A DNA stretch of 50,009 bases. It comes from Symbiodinium natans (lineage: Eukaryota > Sar > Dinophyceae > Suessiales > Symbiodiniaceae). The translations under genes were made by a program, and so were the position numbers. Where the stretch lies: the NCBI GenBank assembly GCA_905221605.1, contig CAJNDS010000071.1:190001-240009 (forward strand), written 5' to 3'. Positions 30,065 to 42,031 of this stretch are shown piece after piece (position 1 is the stretch's first letter; each line of letters opens with the position of its first letter). Below the pieces are notes generated by a model, which worked only from the letters and a program-made list of their open reading frames with translations, did no database searches and was not told the origin of the DNA.

Positions 30065-31030
30065 TTGCCCCAAAATTCGCCCATGCTGGAGGCCACTCTG
30101 CGGAGAGTGCGGGCGCGGCGCGAGGCCGCGGCTGCTGCTGCCGAGGTCGGGGCTCGGGAGCTGCTGGTTAGCAGCTCCCGCGCGTGGCTCCTGGCCCACA
30201 ACGCTTCTCCTCGCGAGCGAGGGCGCTACCTCTACTTCGTGGTGCCCGTGCTCGCGAAGATCCAAGAGGAGGAGGTGGCTTTGACTCACCTGCGCCAGGA
30301 GCTCGGACGGCCCGGACATTCACAGGCCAAAGAAAAGGAGGCAGCCATGCAAGTGCAGGATCTTCTGGACGAGATGCAGGCAAGGGTTTCCAAAGGCTAG
30401 GAGCCAGCATCAGTTCGTGAAACATGCTGATCTTGCTGAAAGTGCAAGTGGGGCAAGCTGCTTTAGTTCGTAGCCGCAGCGGAGGTGCTGGCCACGGTAT
30501 TTCAGCAGCAGCATGAGCAAAAGCCTGTGCAAGACGGCCTCGAGGAGGACCTGCAGTTTCGTGAGCGCGCAACTCTGGTGTTGTGGATCCCATGTCGGCA
30601 TGCTACGCGCGTGTGTGTCAGAGAGAGGGGGAATGCGTGCCAGTCACCTGACGTGAGATGCTTGCCTGCTTGTAGGTGCTGTGTGCTCTGATATGACGAG
30701 TGCCAAGTGATAGGGGTAGACGACGATGACGACGGCCTGATGATTGCAATGGCGGGGGGGGGCGGTGCGCACGGCTTCATGTTGAATCAAGAACTGCCTG
30801 GATCAGCACAACAGCACCACAGAAAAAAAAAACCTATACCCTAAACCCTAAACCTGGGGTGGCTAGTCGGGTGCAAAAAAAGCCCTAAACCCTCACCACG
30901 CATTCTTGAGGACGTGGCCACCTATTGGAAAAGCCACCGCGGGTTCTTTGAGAAGCTGCTGCGTGCCACCCTTGCCTTGGGGATGGAGCACTGGCTCGTG
31001 CGCCTCGAACTGACTTGCGTGGTTTCCTGA
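30065..31030 (+). CDS. Unidentified gene, three exon-like segments
   Basis: Segment 1 (30065-30400) is charged and helical: PMLEATLRRVRARREAAAAA, then GRYLYFVVPVLAKIQEEEV, then EKEAAMQVQDLLDEMQAR, a likely coiled coil. Segment 2 (about 30480-30600) reads AEVLATVFQQQHEQKPVQDG and then LEEDLQFRERATLVLWIP. Segment 3 (30899-31030) reads RILEDVATYWKSHRGFFEKL then LRATLALGMEHWLVRLELT and stops with TGA at 31028-31030. A CCCTAAA tract lies before segment 3 and a TTTAGGG tract after it. No family is recognised. It could be a separate gene or a misjoined 3' part of the helicase gene. Confidence 0.45.
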
Positions 31031-31837
31031 TTTAAGGTTCAGGGTTCAGGGTTTAGGGTTTAGGGTTTAGGGTTGAGGGTTTGGGTTTAGGGTTCAGGGT
31101 GTTGAGCTCTTGGAATATCTTGGAATTCCGCGGCTTCCTGAGAAGCCTGTGTTGAACAGGACTTTGAAACCCCCAACACTCCTTCGGTCGACATGACAGA
31201 GCCTGGCTTCTTCGGTCCATTGTCTGTTTTCGGGTTGAGGGTGTAGGGTCCAGGGTCTTGGTTTTAAGGTTTAGGTCGGGCTGAAGGTTTAGGGCGCAGC
31301 TATCATCATCAGAACGGCCATCATCATCAAATGTTGATTTCTGCTGAAAAATCATTGTTTGCAGAACCCATGCTGAAGCCCGATATCATAGGGCATCGGA
31401 TTCCCGATGGAAGAGGGCTCGCCGACGTCCAAGCTCATGAAAAGTCTACAGCCAAGTCGGATCGAAAGGCATTGGGTCATGAAATCCTCCCCAACATGTC
31501 GTCCTCATCATCATCCCTGTCCCCAGCCTCGGGCAGTGGGGACGGGCAAACCCTACGCAGTACAGTAGTTTGGTCTGACTCGGTACGGGCGGCTGCAGTA
31601 CGCAGCAATCCAGGCTTTAGGACGAGCGGCCTGTTCGTGAACCCATGGGTCTCTGACTTGAACCGGTTGAGGATCAGGCTCCTTCCGCCAAAGCCTGAAA
31701 CCACTGACTAAACCCTAAACCCTAAACCCTAAACCCTCTCTACCTGTATATATTTAAACCTAAATGGGGTCGTCGGGCTTTTTTGCGTTTTCCTGGTTCC
31801 TAAATCCTAAATCCTAAATCCTAAATCCTAATCTAAT

Positions 31838-32030
31838 ATGGGCTGTCCCGGGGCCTTGCCGGGACGGGTTGTCCCGACGCCCCCCCGGCACGGGTTGTCC
31901 TGGGGCCCCCCCCGGAACAGGTTGTCCTGGGGTGTTTTGGGGCATCCCGGGTCTTTTCGAAACAAATGTCCCGGGGCCCCCGCGGGACACCCCCAGGACA
32001 GCTGTCCCGGGGAGCCCTGGGACACCCGGC
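31838..32030. repeat. GC-rich minisatellite (TGTCCCGGGG-type)
   Basis: Five or six degenerate units of about 25-45 bases, each with GGTTGTCCTGGGG or TGTCCCGGGG followed by a C-run and a GGGACA/GGAACA end. Neighbouring units are partly self-complementary (CCCGGG cores). Long frames here are repeat artefacts. Confidence 0.8.
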
Positions 32031-32039
32031 TTTTTGCAG

Positions 32040-33087
32040 CCTTTTAGGGTTTTTTCCTGCTGGGTGGTGGTGCTTTGGGGTAAAAAGGAGGGGTCCCGAA
32101 ACCGTCGATTCCGGTACTAAAAACAGCATTTTTCATTGCGGGAGCAGGCGGCTGTGGTGGTTCTGTGGGGTAACCCTTGATTTCAGTACTAAAAATCAGC
32201 ATTTTTCACTGGGGGAGCAGGTCCCCCTTTTTTGAGTTGTTTTGGAAGCTTTTTGTGGTTTTTTAAAGCTATTTGGGGCTGCGGTGGTGCTTTGGGGTAA
32301 TGCCTGTAGGACTTAGGATTTAGGGTTCAGGGCCTCTCTGGGCTTTTAAGATTTAGGATTTGGAATTTCGGGGGGCCCTCTCTGCAGCTTTTAAGACTTA
32401 GGCGTTAGGGTATAAGGGCCCTTCTGGGGCGTTTCGTTTAGGATTTAGGATTCAGGGGCTCTCTGGAGCTTTCAGGATTTTGGATTTGGGGTTCAGGGGA
32501 CTTAAGGCAGTAAGAATTGAAATGGTAGATAAGGTTGCCAAATGAAAGGGATTCTAGGTGTGGGGTGATGCCAAACACCCTTGGTGAATGCTTGGATCAG
32601 AGATGCTGAACCCTAAACCCTAAACCCTAAAGAACCGGGCGGCCGGGCGGCTTAGGTCTCCGGCGAACGTGGCCTGGCTCCGCAAACTTTGTGCTCGACA
32701 CCGGAACGCTGAGAACATTTAGGGTTTAGGGTTAGGGTTAGGGTTTAGGGTTTAGGGTTTAGGGTTTTGTTCCATTGAAGAGTCATTGAACACGAAAGCT
32801 TCAGCGGAGTCTGTGGTAACTTGAGAAATCCCAAGACAAGCTGCAGGAGGCATCCGTTCTTGCGGCCTCTCTCTCGCCCAAATTCAGTCCGAAATCACAA
32901 CTATATGGGGATCAGGGGTGTTTTTTGGGCTTTTTGGGTTGTAGCTACCTAGCAAAATGTACTTGGGTTCTTCGCATCGCTTAAAGGACCGCAGTATCAA
33001 CGTTTCACTAGGCAGCTGCGGCGCCGTTGTGGCATCCCGATCCTGACTATAAACTCACCCGTACTGAGTCCACAATATCCCCCTGCC
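32040..33087. other. Spacer with decayed short repeats
   Basis: TACTAAAAA-CAGCATTTTTCA followed by GGGAGCAGG occurs twice (about 32116-32149 and 32189-32221). Several GATTTAGGATTTxGG words occur at 32340-32500, and telomeric tracts at 32607-32631 and 32718-32767. No gene is supported. Confidence 0.5.
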
Positions 33088-33197
33088 TACTTGGAGGTAC
33101 ATGGGTAGTTATAAGTACGGCCAGAAGTATGGTAAGTGCATAGCCTTATTTAGGGAAATTATATCCCTACTTTTAACTACCCATGAACCTCCAAGTA
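33088..33197. mobile_element. MITE-like element, family A, copy 3
   Basis: A 110-bp element starting TACTTGGAGGTACATGGGTA and ending with the near-complement TACCCATGAACCTCCAAGTA. It is the shortest and most symmetrical copy of the family. Confidence 0.8.
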
Positions 33198-34300
33198 CTA
33201 TGGGCTCTTCAATGTTACCTGAGCGGTGCTGTCAAGTTCGTGATGCGTTGCGTGTCACAGAGCTGCTTGAAGCAGCTGCTGGATTGCCATTGCCCATTCC
33301 ATTTCAAGCTTGTGAAGATCAAGGCTGCGCAACCATGATTTGCAAACTAAGCCTGTGGATATGGGCTGGTGATCGTCCGATGGTGTGCAACTGAGGGAGA
33401 AGTGGGTGACGACCCATTGCCACTTTTCTGCTCAGCTTGTGCACTAGCAAGTCGCTTGCACCAAAATGCAATGCGGACTTGCAGACACTTTCCAGGAGCA
33501 AGTTGGGATTTCCACAGACTAGGGCGAGTTCCCTTTCTGGGGACGTCTTTAAGCAAAGATGACGATATTTTGGGGGGGGTACAATCGGGGGGCATTCATA
33601 TTATTTGGAAGTGCCCATCTTTGCTCAAACGTAGCTCTTCCAGCTGGCCCAACAGCTGCCAGGAATTGATTCGCAGATGGATTCCAAAGAAAACCGTTCG
33701 GCATGCTTCAGCCGCACGATGTTTTAGGGCTTCAGGCTTAAGGCGATGCAGACGAAGGTTCCAAAACCCCACACTGTGAGAAGTTCATGGGAAGACGGGT
33801 ATGCGCCGGGGTATGTGCAACGACGTCGTACGAGTCTTTTTCTACTTTTTTGTAGCCTGATCGCAAGCAGGGCCACTGCTCTTACATGTGGTGCCCGTGC
33901 AACTGTTCTCACACTCAGAGCCCGAGGAGCCCCCCCCAATTCCGAAACCGCCACCACTCTGTGAGGCGTAACATTACTGTACATTTGCCTCTAAGAAAAT
34001 GTGGTTCTATATTGTGTTTTTTGTACTTTGTCGCATGGACCACTCCTCACTTTGGCGTAGTGTTGCAAATGCTTCAAAAGTTTGCCGCGATAGGAAATGC
34101 CTACGAAAGTCTCTTGAAGTTCACTAGGCCTAAACCCAAACCCTAAACCCTACATTAGTAGGGCCCGGGGAGGGGATTGGGGTTTACTAGTCGTGTGGTT
34201 TTTCCCTTGAGGCCCATACAACTGCTTGGCTCTGGACTCTGATTAGTCGATACAGCCTATTCGGACCGACGGACCTTGCCTGCCTTGTGCGAGAGTGAGC
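33198..34300. other. Spacer with weak open frames
   Basis: Frames at 33101-33394, 33369-33779 and 33746-33964 are open but overlap and lack motifs. No gene is called. Confidence 0.35.
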
Positions 34301-34307
34301 GACGAAA

Positions 34308-34486
34308 CCCTACATTACGGCTTAGGGATGTGGAGGATGGTGATGGGTTCTGGAACCCTATCTGCTGACCCGCAGGACTCCCAAGTGCCCACGCGCAAAG
34401 CTGAAACTTCGGGACGGACTCGAAGTCAGCAGATAGGATTCCAGAGCCCCCCACCATCCTCCATATCCCTAAGCCTTAATTTAGGG
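34308..34486. mobile_element. Foldback element with long terminal inverted repeats
   Basis: About 62-base arms: 34308-34369 starts CCCTACATTACGGCTTAGGG, and 34425-34486 is its near-complement ending CCTTAATTTAGGG. Both arms contain GGATGGTG and CTATCTGCTGAC. A 55-base loop separates them. The outer ends resemble telomeric heptamers. The left flank (CTTGCCTGCCTTGTGCGAG) recurs at about 45553-45574, suggesting an older repeat around it. Confidence 0.8.
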
Positions 34487-34735
34487 TTTAGGGTTTAGGC
34501 GTAGATAACCGAAGACGTTGAAGTTCAGATGGTGCCCTGAGCTTGGGCACGGGATCTCGTAGGAGCCAGCGGGAGAAAGTTTTGAAAATTCAGGCAACGC
34601 CCTACCCCTAAACCCTAAACCCCAAAACATTCACAAACTGCGTGACAGAAACTGACGACGCTGAAGGTTGCAAGCCGAGTTCAGGCCGCGGTCTAAGCCC
34701 CTGATCCCGCACGCGGCCCCCATCCCACAAGTGTA

Positions 34736-34738
34736 TAT

Positions 34739-34771
<33 letters not shown>

Positions 34772-34772
34772 C

Positions 34773-34810
<38 letters not shown>

Positions 34811-34856
34811 TTATTTATTTATTTATTTTTCTTTTTATTTATTTATTTATGTTCGT
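34736..34856. repeat. (TA)n and (TTTA)n microsatellite
   Basis: TA units for about 70 bases, then TTTA units. Predicted frames are repeat translations. Confidence 0.95.
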
Positions 34857-35432
34857 TATAGATATTGAGTTACATAGTATATTGTTATCATAGGTTTTTT
34901 TGAGTTTCTTGAAGAAGGCTGGAGCCCCTTTTCTTTGAGAGCGGGGAAGGAGTGGGGGCGGGCTCATTCCAGAAGGACTCCGGGTTAGGCGTATCTGGTC
35001 AGAAACTGGGGGTTCCTTGTCTTGGCGACAAGAGTGCCAGCTATCAAAGGTTGGGGCACTGATTGTGGCCACCACAACGTATCCAACGTGCTCCAAGCCT
35101 CACGTGCATATGGCTCTTGTAGCGCGTTTTCCCTTAGAGTAGAGATGCACGGGGAGGGGAGTGCGGGGCGCTGGGCACTTGCTTCTAGATGCAAAATTTG
35201 AAAGGGCTTGTAAGGATTGTTGGCGCTGGGTTACGAAAGGATCCAGTCCACCCTCATCCCAGTGAGGAGAGCTTTCTGCTACCCAGTTTTGGCTTGAGCT
35301 AAGCAGGAACTCAGGAAGTTGCGCGGATGCTTGGCAGGGTAGCACTGGCCTAGCAGCCTTCAAGTAATAAATTGCTTAGGGGTGTTTAGGGCTTCTCGTC
35401 ATAGTTTCGGATACCGGGTTGCTTGCCGAGCC

Positions 35433-35666
35433 ATGGATAAACGTCAACTCATGCAAGCTGGACAAGTTGGCTCCTCCGATGACAGCGACGGGTCCGAGAG
35501 TCAGGCGATCCTGCAAGGGTTGAGGGTTTTGGGCATCGATATGCTAGTAGGGAATGAGGGAATGAGGTACCCTATGCACTCCCTTAAAGGGTATAATATC
35601 GGGCCCTAATTTTAACGCTACGCGACCCGCCTCGGCCCGGCCCAGCGCATCCGCGTGGGCATGGTG

Positions 35667-35698
<32 letters not shown>

Positions 35699-36914
35699 GG
35701 GGGGGCGGGGGTAGGGGGGAGGGGGGTGCTTGTTCTCGCGAGAACAACCTACACACCTTCGGCCCGAGGCCTCGGTGGATTCCCGACTAAAAACCCAGGG
35801 GGAATGTGTTAAATCACTCCTGGTCACCTAGGATGTTTTTGGAAAGCGCGAAGCCAGCCCTTCCCACTCCCCTGCCCTAGGTTGGGACCCTTTGCGAGTC
35901 GCGCCAGGACCGGGCTACCCATGTCGCTCAGTCGTCCCTACTCCTATAGCCAAGAAAGCACCTGACTCTTCTCACCGTAAACGCTGCAATGTGGGAGGGG
36001 TTTCGGGTTACCCTAAACCCTAAACCCTAAACCCTAAACCCTGAACCCTGAACCCTAAACCCTGAACCCCGGACTGGGGGACCGATTGTCACAAAACGCC
36101 TCACCCCACAGAAAAGGACGGTTTCCTTCTCGAGAAGTTCCACCACTTCTGGGCGCCACTGGGGATTGGGCTGCTCTTTGAGTTTCTCCTTGTCCTGGCC
36201 ATGTGGACGCTTAAATTTCAAATACAGGCCCTGGGTTTGCTTCTATAAGGCAATCTAAACCCCTGGTTCTTAGTAGGGAATGGGGGAATTAGGGCCTTTT
36301 ATACACGCTTTGAGGGATCATATAGGGCCCTAGTTCCCCCATTCCCACCAAGAACCAGTTAGTAAGCTAGCAGGCCGGCAACAGTGCTCTGGGGGAGAAT
36401 ATCGGTAGTGCAGGGAAGCCAACTGGCGCTGCCTATGCCTCCCTTAAAGCTTACAAAGATTGCAAGCCCTAAACCCTAATCCCTAAACCCCAAACCCTCA
36501 ACCCTAAACCCTAAACCCTAGACCCTAGACCCTAAACCCTAAACCCTAAACCCTGAACCCTGAACCCTAACCTGCAAGCCCCAAGCTCTGAGGAGATGGC
36601 GAAGCCTGAACTGGCCTGAACTGCGCAACTACCTCGAGTATAACGGCATACACGAGGAACAGGCCAGAGAGTTGCTTCGCCCAGGCCGGGCAGGGTTTAG
36701 GGTTTAGGGTTTAGGGTTTAGGGTTAGGGATGCTTCCAGAGATTGCAAAAGCAATGCTTGAGTTGTGCTTTGCTTCCTGCTACTTTGTGCTCTGACAGGT
36801 GACTACTTCCCGGTTGTCTTTCTTGGGTGCATCCTCGGTCGTCTTCTCACCATGACGGCCTGGAAGAAGTCGTTTCTTACTGCTGGTTAGCAGGGACTGA
36901 GGGAGTTAGGGCCC

Positions 36915-36953
<39 letters not shown>

Positions 36954-39238
36954 TTGTTTATTTACTTTTATATGTATATATATATATATATAGTTATTTA
37001 TGTATTATTTATTTATACCCTGTATAAGGGAACCTCATTCCCCCATTCCCAACTAACCGACAGTAAGGTTTTTGCATGGCAAAGACTGCCACTACAGCGC
37101 TGTGTTCATGTACTTCAACTGCGTGCAGTGGATCGTGTACATTGCGCTCTACTTCTGGTTGTTTGACAACCTGAAGATGCTGACGTCTGTAAGGACAAGG
37201 GGATCTAGCAGCCTAGACCCTGATTCTGTGCGCGGAAACCCCCTCCCTTCGCAGGACGCTGCAAAGCGAGATCCGCTTTCTCCCCTACAACATGACGCCC
37301 CCGGAGCACCGATATCCCTGCCAAAACGACCCGAGCCTCTTCTGCACCCTAAACCCTAAACCCTAAACCTCAAACCTGCTTGTCTTTCCCCTTCAGGATG
37401 CTTTGTGGCCCCTACTTTTGTTTCCCGAAATTTAGGGTTTAGGAGTTTATTTCCCTGCCAGCCATCCGCAGCAGAGACTAAAGCTGAGACTAAAGCTGTG
37501 ATCTTCTAAGGTTCTGGCGAGATCAGGAAGGCATGTCGTGCGCAGACTATGCGGTGAACACATCCGAAGGTTCGGGAACCTGCATCGATGTCGAGACTTC
37601 GGTTGAGGGTGTAGGGTTTCAGGTTTAGGTTGAAAAGTTCCCCCCCGACGCTGATACCAACAGTTCCTCAATAGAGACGAATCAATAGGGGGGTACTACA
37701 ATCCCGATTAAGGACGGTTAGTAAAAGGGGGAACATCCCAATGTTTAGGGTTAATTAGGGTTAAAAGAGAAGGTTTGGATTTCCTAGCCCCTGCAGGCTT
37801 GAGAGGAGGAAAGATACCGTGCGGCATCGGCAGAGGAGAAGTGCTTCACTCAGCAGAAAAGGGAGACTTGGGATGGCTACCCCGTATACTAATACGGGGG
37901 GGGTGAGGGTTTAGGGTTTGGGGTTTAGGGTTTGTACAGTAATCCCTATTGCGGAGCTGTTGGTATAAATGGAAGGAAGACACTCAAGTGGTGCATCCTT
38001 ACCGCGTGTCAAACAGACATTGGGCTAGGTAGGGCCTTGGGGACCTTTTTGATATGTTCCCTTTCTCTTTGGGTTTAAGAGGATCATACACAGGAAGATT
38101 TTTCAGGGGTTTTTTGGGGGGCCATCCTAGCAAGCATTTGGGTGTTGAATTTTGCTTTGTGGGGCACGGGAGGCCCTCCGACTCAGACTACCAAGCAAGG
38201 AAGTACATGTGAAGATCCCCGGGTTTGGGGTTTAGGGTTTAGGGTTAGGGTTTAGGGTTTAGGGTTTAGGGTTTAGGGTTTAGGGTTCTCTTGCACGACC
38301 ACCAACATGGGAAAGCAGTCCTGCTTTTGGCGGTACCTATCGATGAACGAAGCTGACGACTCGGGACCTTGAACTGAAGAGTCTTTAGAACTGAGCAGTC
38401 GCCGCCAGCATCTGCAGAAGCAATGAAACAAATGGAAGATCTTCGGCGCAGTCCATGAATGTTGCTTGGGAGTGGTGCTGTGTTGTGAGCATACCTTTTG
38501 TCAACATACATACCGCTGGCAAGCCCTGAACCCTCAACCCTAAACCCCCTGGCTACCACCTCGGCAAAGCCCCCACTATAGCCCCCTCTCGACCCTCATG
38601 TTCCTGTGAATCTTGTGTCTGCGAGTCCGGACCGGGTAAGTGGCAAGTGGTCGGTCCTCCTGGCGATACATATCGATGAATGAGCCGGAAAGCAACCCGA
38701 TTAGGCGAAAGAGTCCGAATGAATGACTCTGGACCGTGCAGGCTTTAGAAGATACCGCAGACACCACGACCGACTACAGACAAAGTTAGGCAACAACGAA
38801 GTACTCAGGCACTGTGGCTGAGGGATGGTCACAGCCTTGCGGTGAGGGCGCTGTGTTGTCTTCCGGGATGGGCTATCCTGCTCTATCCTGTGTTGAAGGC
38901 CCTTTCACAAGGATTATGGGAAGTTTCAGACCCTAAACCCTACGAAAAAAAAACCCTAATCCCCAAAACTCATGCCCATCAGCCCATCGTTGATTCAAAG
39001 CTCCAGGCGCTGAGCTGTCCCGTGTCCTGCAATTTGACCTGCTCGGAAAGTCCTGGCCTGGAACGCTTCAGACGATGCTGCTTGGCATCGTTTCGTTTTG
39101 GTACCATTGCGGTTGTTCATGTACATTCACTTTTGTATTTCCATTTGTTTATGTGTGGATATATATATATATACATAAATACATGCATACATACATACTG
39201 TATATATACATATACATACATGCTATATATATATATAT

Positions 39239-39287
<49 letters not shown>

Positions 39288-41991
39288 CCCCCCCCCCCGT
39301 AGCGCCTAGGTTTTACTTAAAAAAGAGTGTGTTTTTCGTAGGATTTACTAAAAAAACGTGTTTTTTGAATTATTTTTGAATCGCATGAACGGAATGGAGG
39401 ATACTGCCCAACACTTAGGCGACAGACGCAGCAAGCAGTGCAACACAGCGTGCGACGGAATCATGTTACACGTGTTTTTGCTTCTGTGCTAGAAAAGACA
39501 GGCCTGTAATTAAACTTGTTCATACACTACATTAATTAAAACACAATGCGTAATAGGGAACCTGACCTAGTGGCTTCACTTAAGCATTCATTGAATGAGC
39601 TAAAACATGTTCCTTCTTCTTTTCGTGAACAAGCACAGTACTTAATTTAACTAAAGTTTTTCGTTTCTGGAAAATAACATACGTACAGTCTTTCCAACAG
39701 TTTGATTAGTCTTCTGAAGGTGTTTTTGCTTCTGTGCTAGAAAAGACAGGCCTGTAATTAAACTTGTTCATACACTACATTAATTAAAACATAATGCGTA
39801 ATAGGGAACCTGACCTAATGGCTTCACTTAAGCATTCATTGAATGAGCTAAAACATGTTCCTTCTTCTTTTCGTGAACAAGCACAGTACTTAATTTAACT
39901 AAAGTTTTTCGTTTCTGGAAAATAACATACGTAAAGTCTTTCCAACAATTTGATTAGTCTTCTGAAGGGTTAAGTAAATAAACTGAGTTCGTAGACCAAT
40001 AATTAACTAAAGGAATTCAATGAACTAAACTTACTAAGAACAGTAACTACGGCCTTTTGTTTGCTGATATTAATGTAGTCAAAATCATTTCAATTGTGGA
40101 TTTAGTTTACTTAAAGGTGAAGCAAATGAATGAAACTAATTAGTATACCCTTAACTAAACGAATTCGATAATTTAAAGTAAACAGGCCACGATCCTTAAC
40201 AACAATTCAATTGGTTCAGCCTGACTAGACTAATTACTTTAAACGAATACTTTAATAGGCCTTCCCAAGAAAAAACTACATTTAGTTTCTTATTCTAAGA
40301 GGTAGACAGCATTCAACTAACTAAATTTCTATCCTTTTTTTACTTCAACCTCAACCAGACTAAATGAATGACAGTTGTAAAGCAAATTAGATTAATTAAA
40401 GCCTACTTATCAGGAAACTTGACCTCGTCGCGTCATCTAGGCATTACATTGATTAGATAAAATGTTACTTACATCACAAATAGTTGAATTAGCTTTATTG
40501 CTGCTGAACTGTGCTCTCTGAACAAACAAAAACCAATTCTGGAGGCCTATAATTACAAGGCAGGCCGTCACGAAAAGATTGGTTTTTAGGGACAGTACAG
40601 CACTTTGGGGATCTGAAGGGCTGAAAGTGCTGTACTGTCCCTAACAAAGCAATCCCAGAAGCGGAAAACGCTGTACTGTCCCTAAAAAACCTAAAAAACC
40701 AATTCTGGGGACCTGTACAGGCAGCCCCTCTTCAAAAGGTTGGTTTTTTAGGGACAGCACAGCACTTTCAGCACCTCAGACCCTCAAAGTGCTGTACTGT
40801 CCCTAAAAAACCAATCCCATAAACATAAAGTGCCGTACTGTCCCTAAAAAACCTAAAAAACCAATTCTGGAGGCCTATACAGGTAGACCCTCACGAAAAG
40901 ATTGGTTTTTTAGGGACAGTACAGCACTTTCAGCACCTCAAAGTGCCGCACTGTCCCTAAAAAACCAATCCCAGAAGCAGAAAGTGCCGTACTGTCCCTA
41001 AAAAACCTAAAAAACCAATTCTGGAGGCCTATACAGGTAGACCCTCACGAAAAGATTGGTTTTTTAGGGATAGTACAGCACTTTCAGCACCTCAGGCCTT
41101 CAAAGTGCCGCACTGTCCCTAAAAAACCAATCCCAGAAGCAGAAAGTGCCGTACTGTCCCTAAAAAACCGAAAAGACCAATTCTGGAGGCCTATACAGGT
41201 AGACAATCACGAAAAGATTGGTTTTTTAGGGACAGTACAGCACTTTCAGCACCTCAGGCCTTCAAAGTGCCGTACTGTCCCTAAAAAACCAATCCCAGAA
41301 GCAGAAAGTGCTGTACTGTCCCTAAAAACCTAAAAAACCAATTCTGGAGGCCTATACAGGTAGACCCTCACGAAAAGATTGGTTTTTTAGGGACAGTACA
41401 GCACTTTCAGCACCTCAGGCCTTCAAAGTGCCGCACTGTCCCTAAAAAACCAATCTTTGGAAGAGGGCCTGTCTGTATAGGCCACCAGAATTGGTTTTTT
41501 AGGTTTTTTAGGGACAGTACGGCACTTTCTGCTTCTGGGATTGGTTTTTTAGGGACAGTACAGCACTTTCAGCACCTCAGGCCTTCAAAGTGCCGTACTG
41601 TCCCTAAAAAACCAATCTTTGGAAGAGGGCCTGTCTGTATAGGCCACCAGAATTGGTTTTTTAGGTTTTTTAGGGACAGTACAGCACTTTCTGCTTCTGG
41701 GATTGGTTTTTTAGGGACAGTACAGCACTTTCAGCACCTCAGGCCTTCGAAGTGCCGTACTGTCCCAAAAAAAACAATCTTTTGAGGAGAGCCTGTCTTG
41801 ATAGGCCTCCAGAATTGGTTTTTTAGGTTTTTTAGGGACAGTACAGCACTTTCAGCTTCTGGGATTGGTTTTTTCGGGACAGTACAGCACTTTCACTCCT
41901 AAACCCTAAACCCTACAAGAGGCAAGTCATCTGAGGCCGGTACCTGAGACAGGGAAGAAAATGAGACCTAGGTACTTGGGGGGGGGGTACC

Positions 41992-42031
<40 letters not shown>

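Noticed and set aside
31828-32129. Proline/glycine-rich frames on both strands
   Set aside because: They follow the GC-rich minisatellite and carry its period, not a protein domain.
36027-36221. Minus-strand frame with protein-like text ([20 protein letters not shown])
   Set aside because: The same bases read on the plus strand give a transmembrane segment after a good acceptor, consistent with neighbouring exons. The minus reading ends in telomeric repeat.
40533-41893. Possible CRISPR array because of regularly spaced repeats
   Set aside because: The 'spacers' are themselves repeated, units are palindromic with an internal inversion, and the genome context is eukaryotic.
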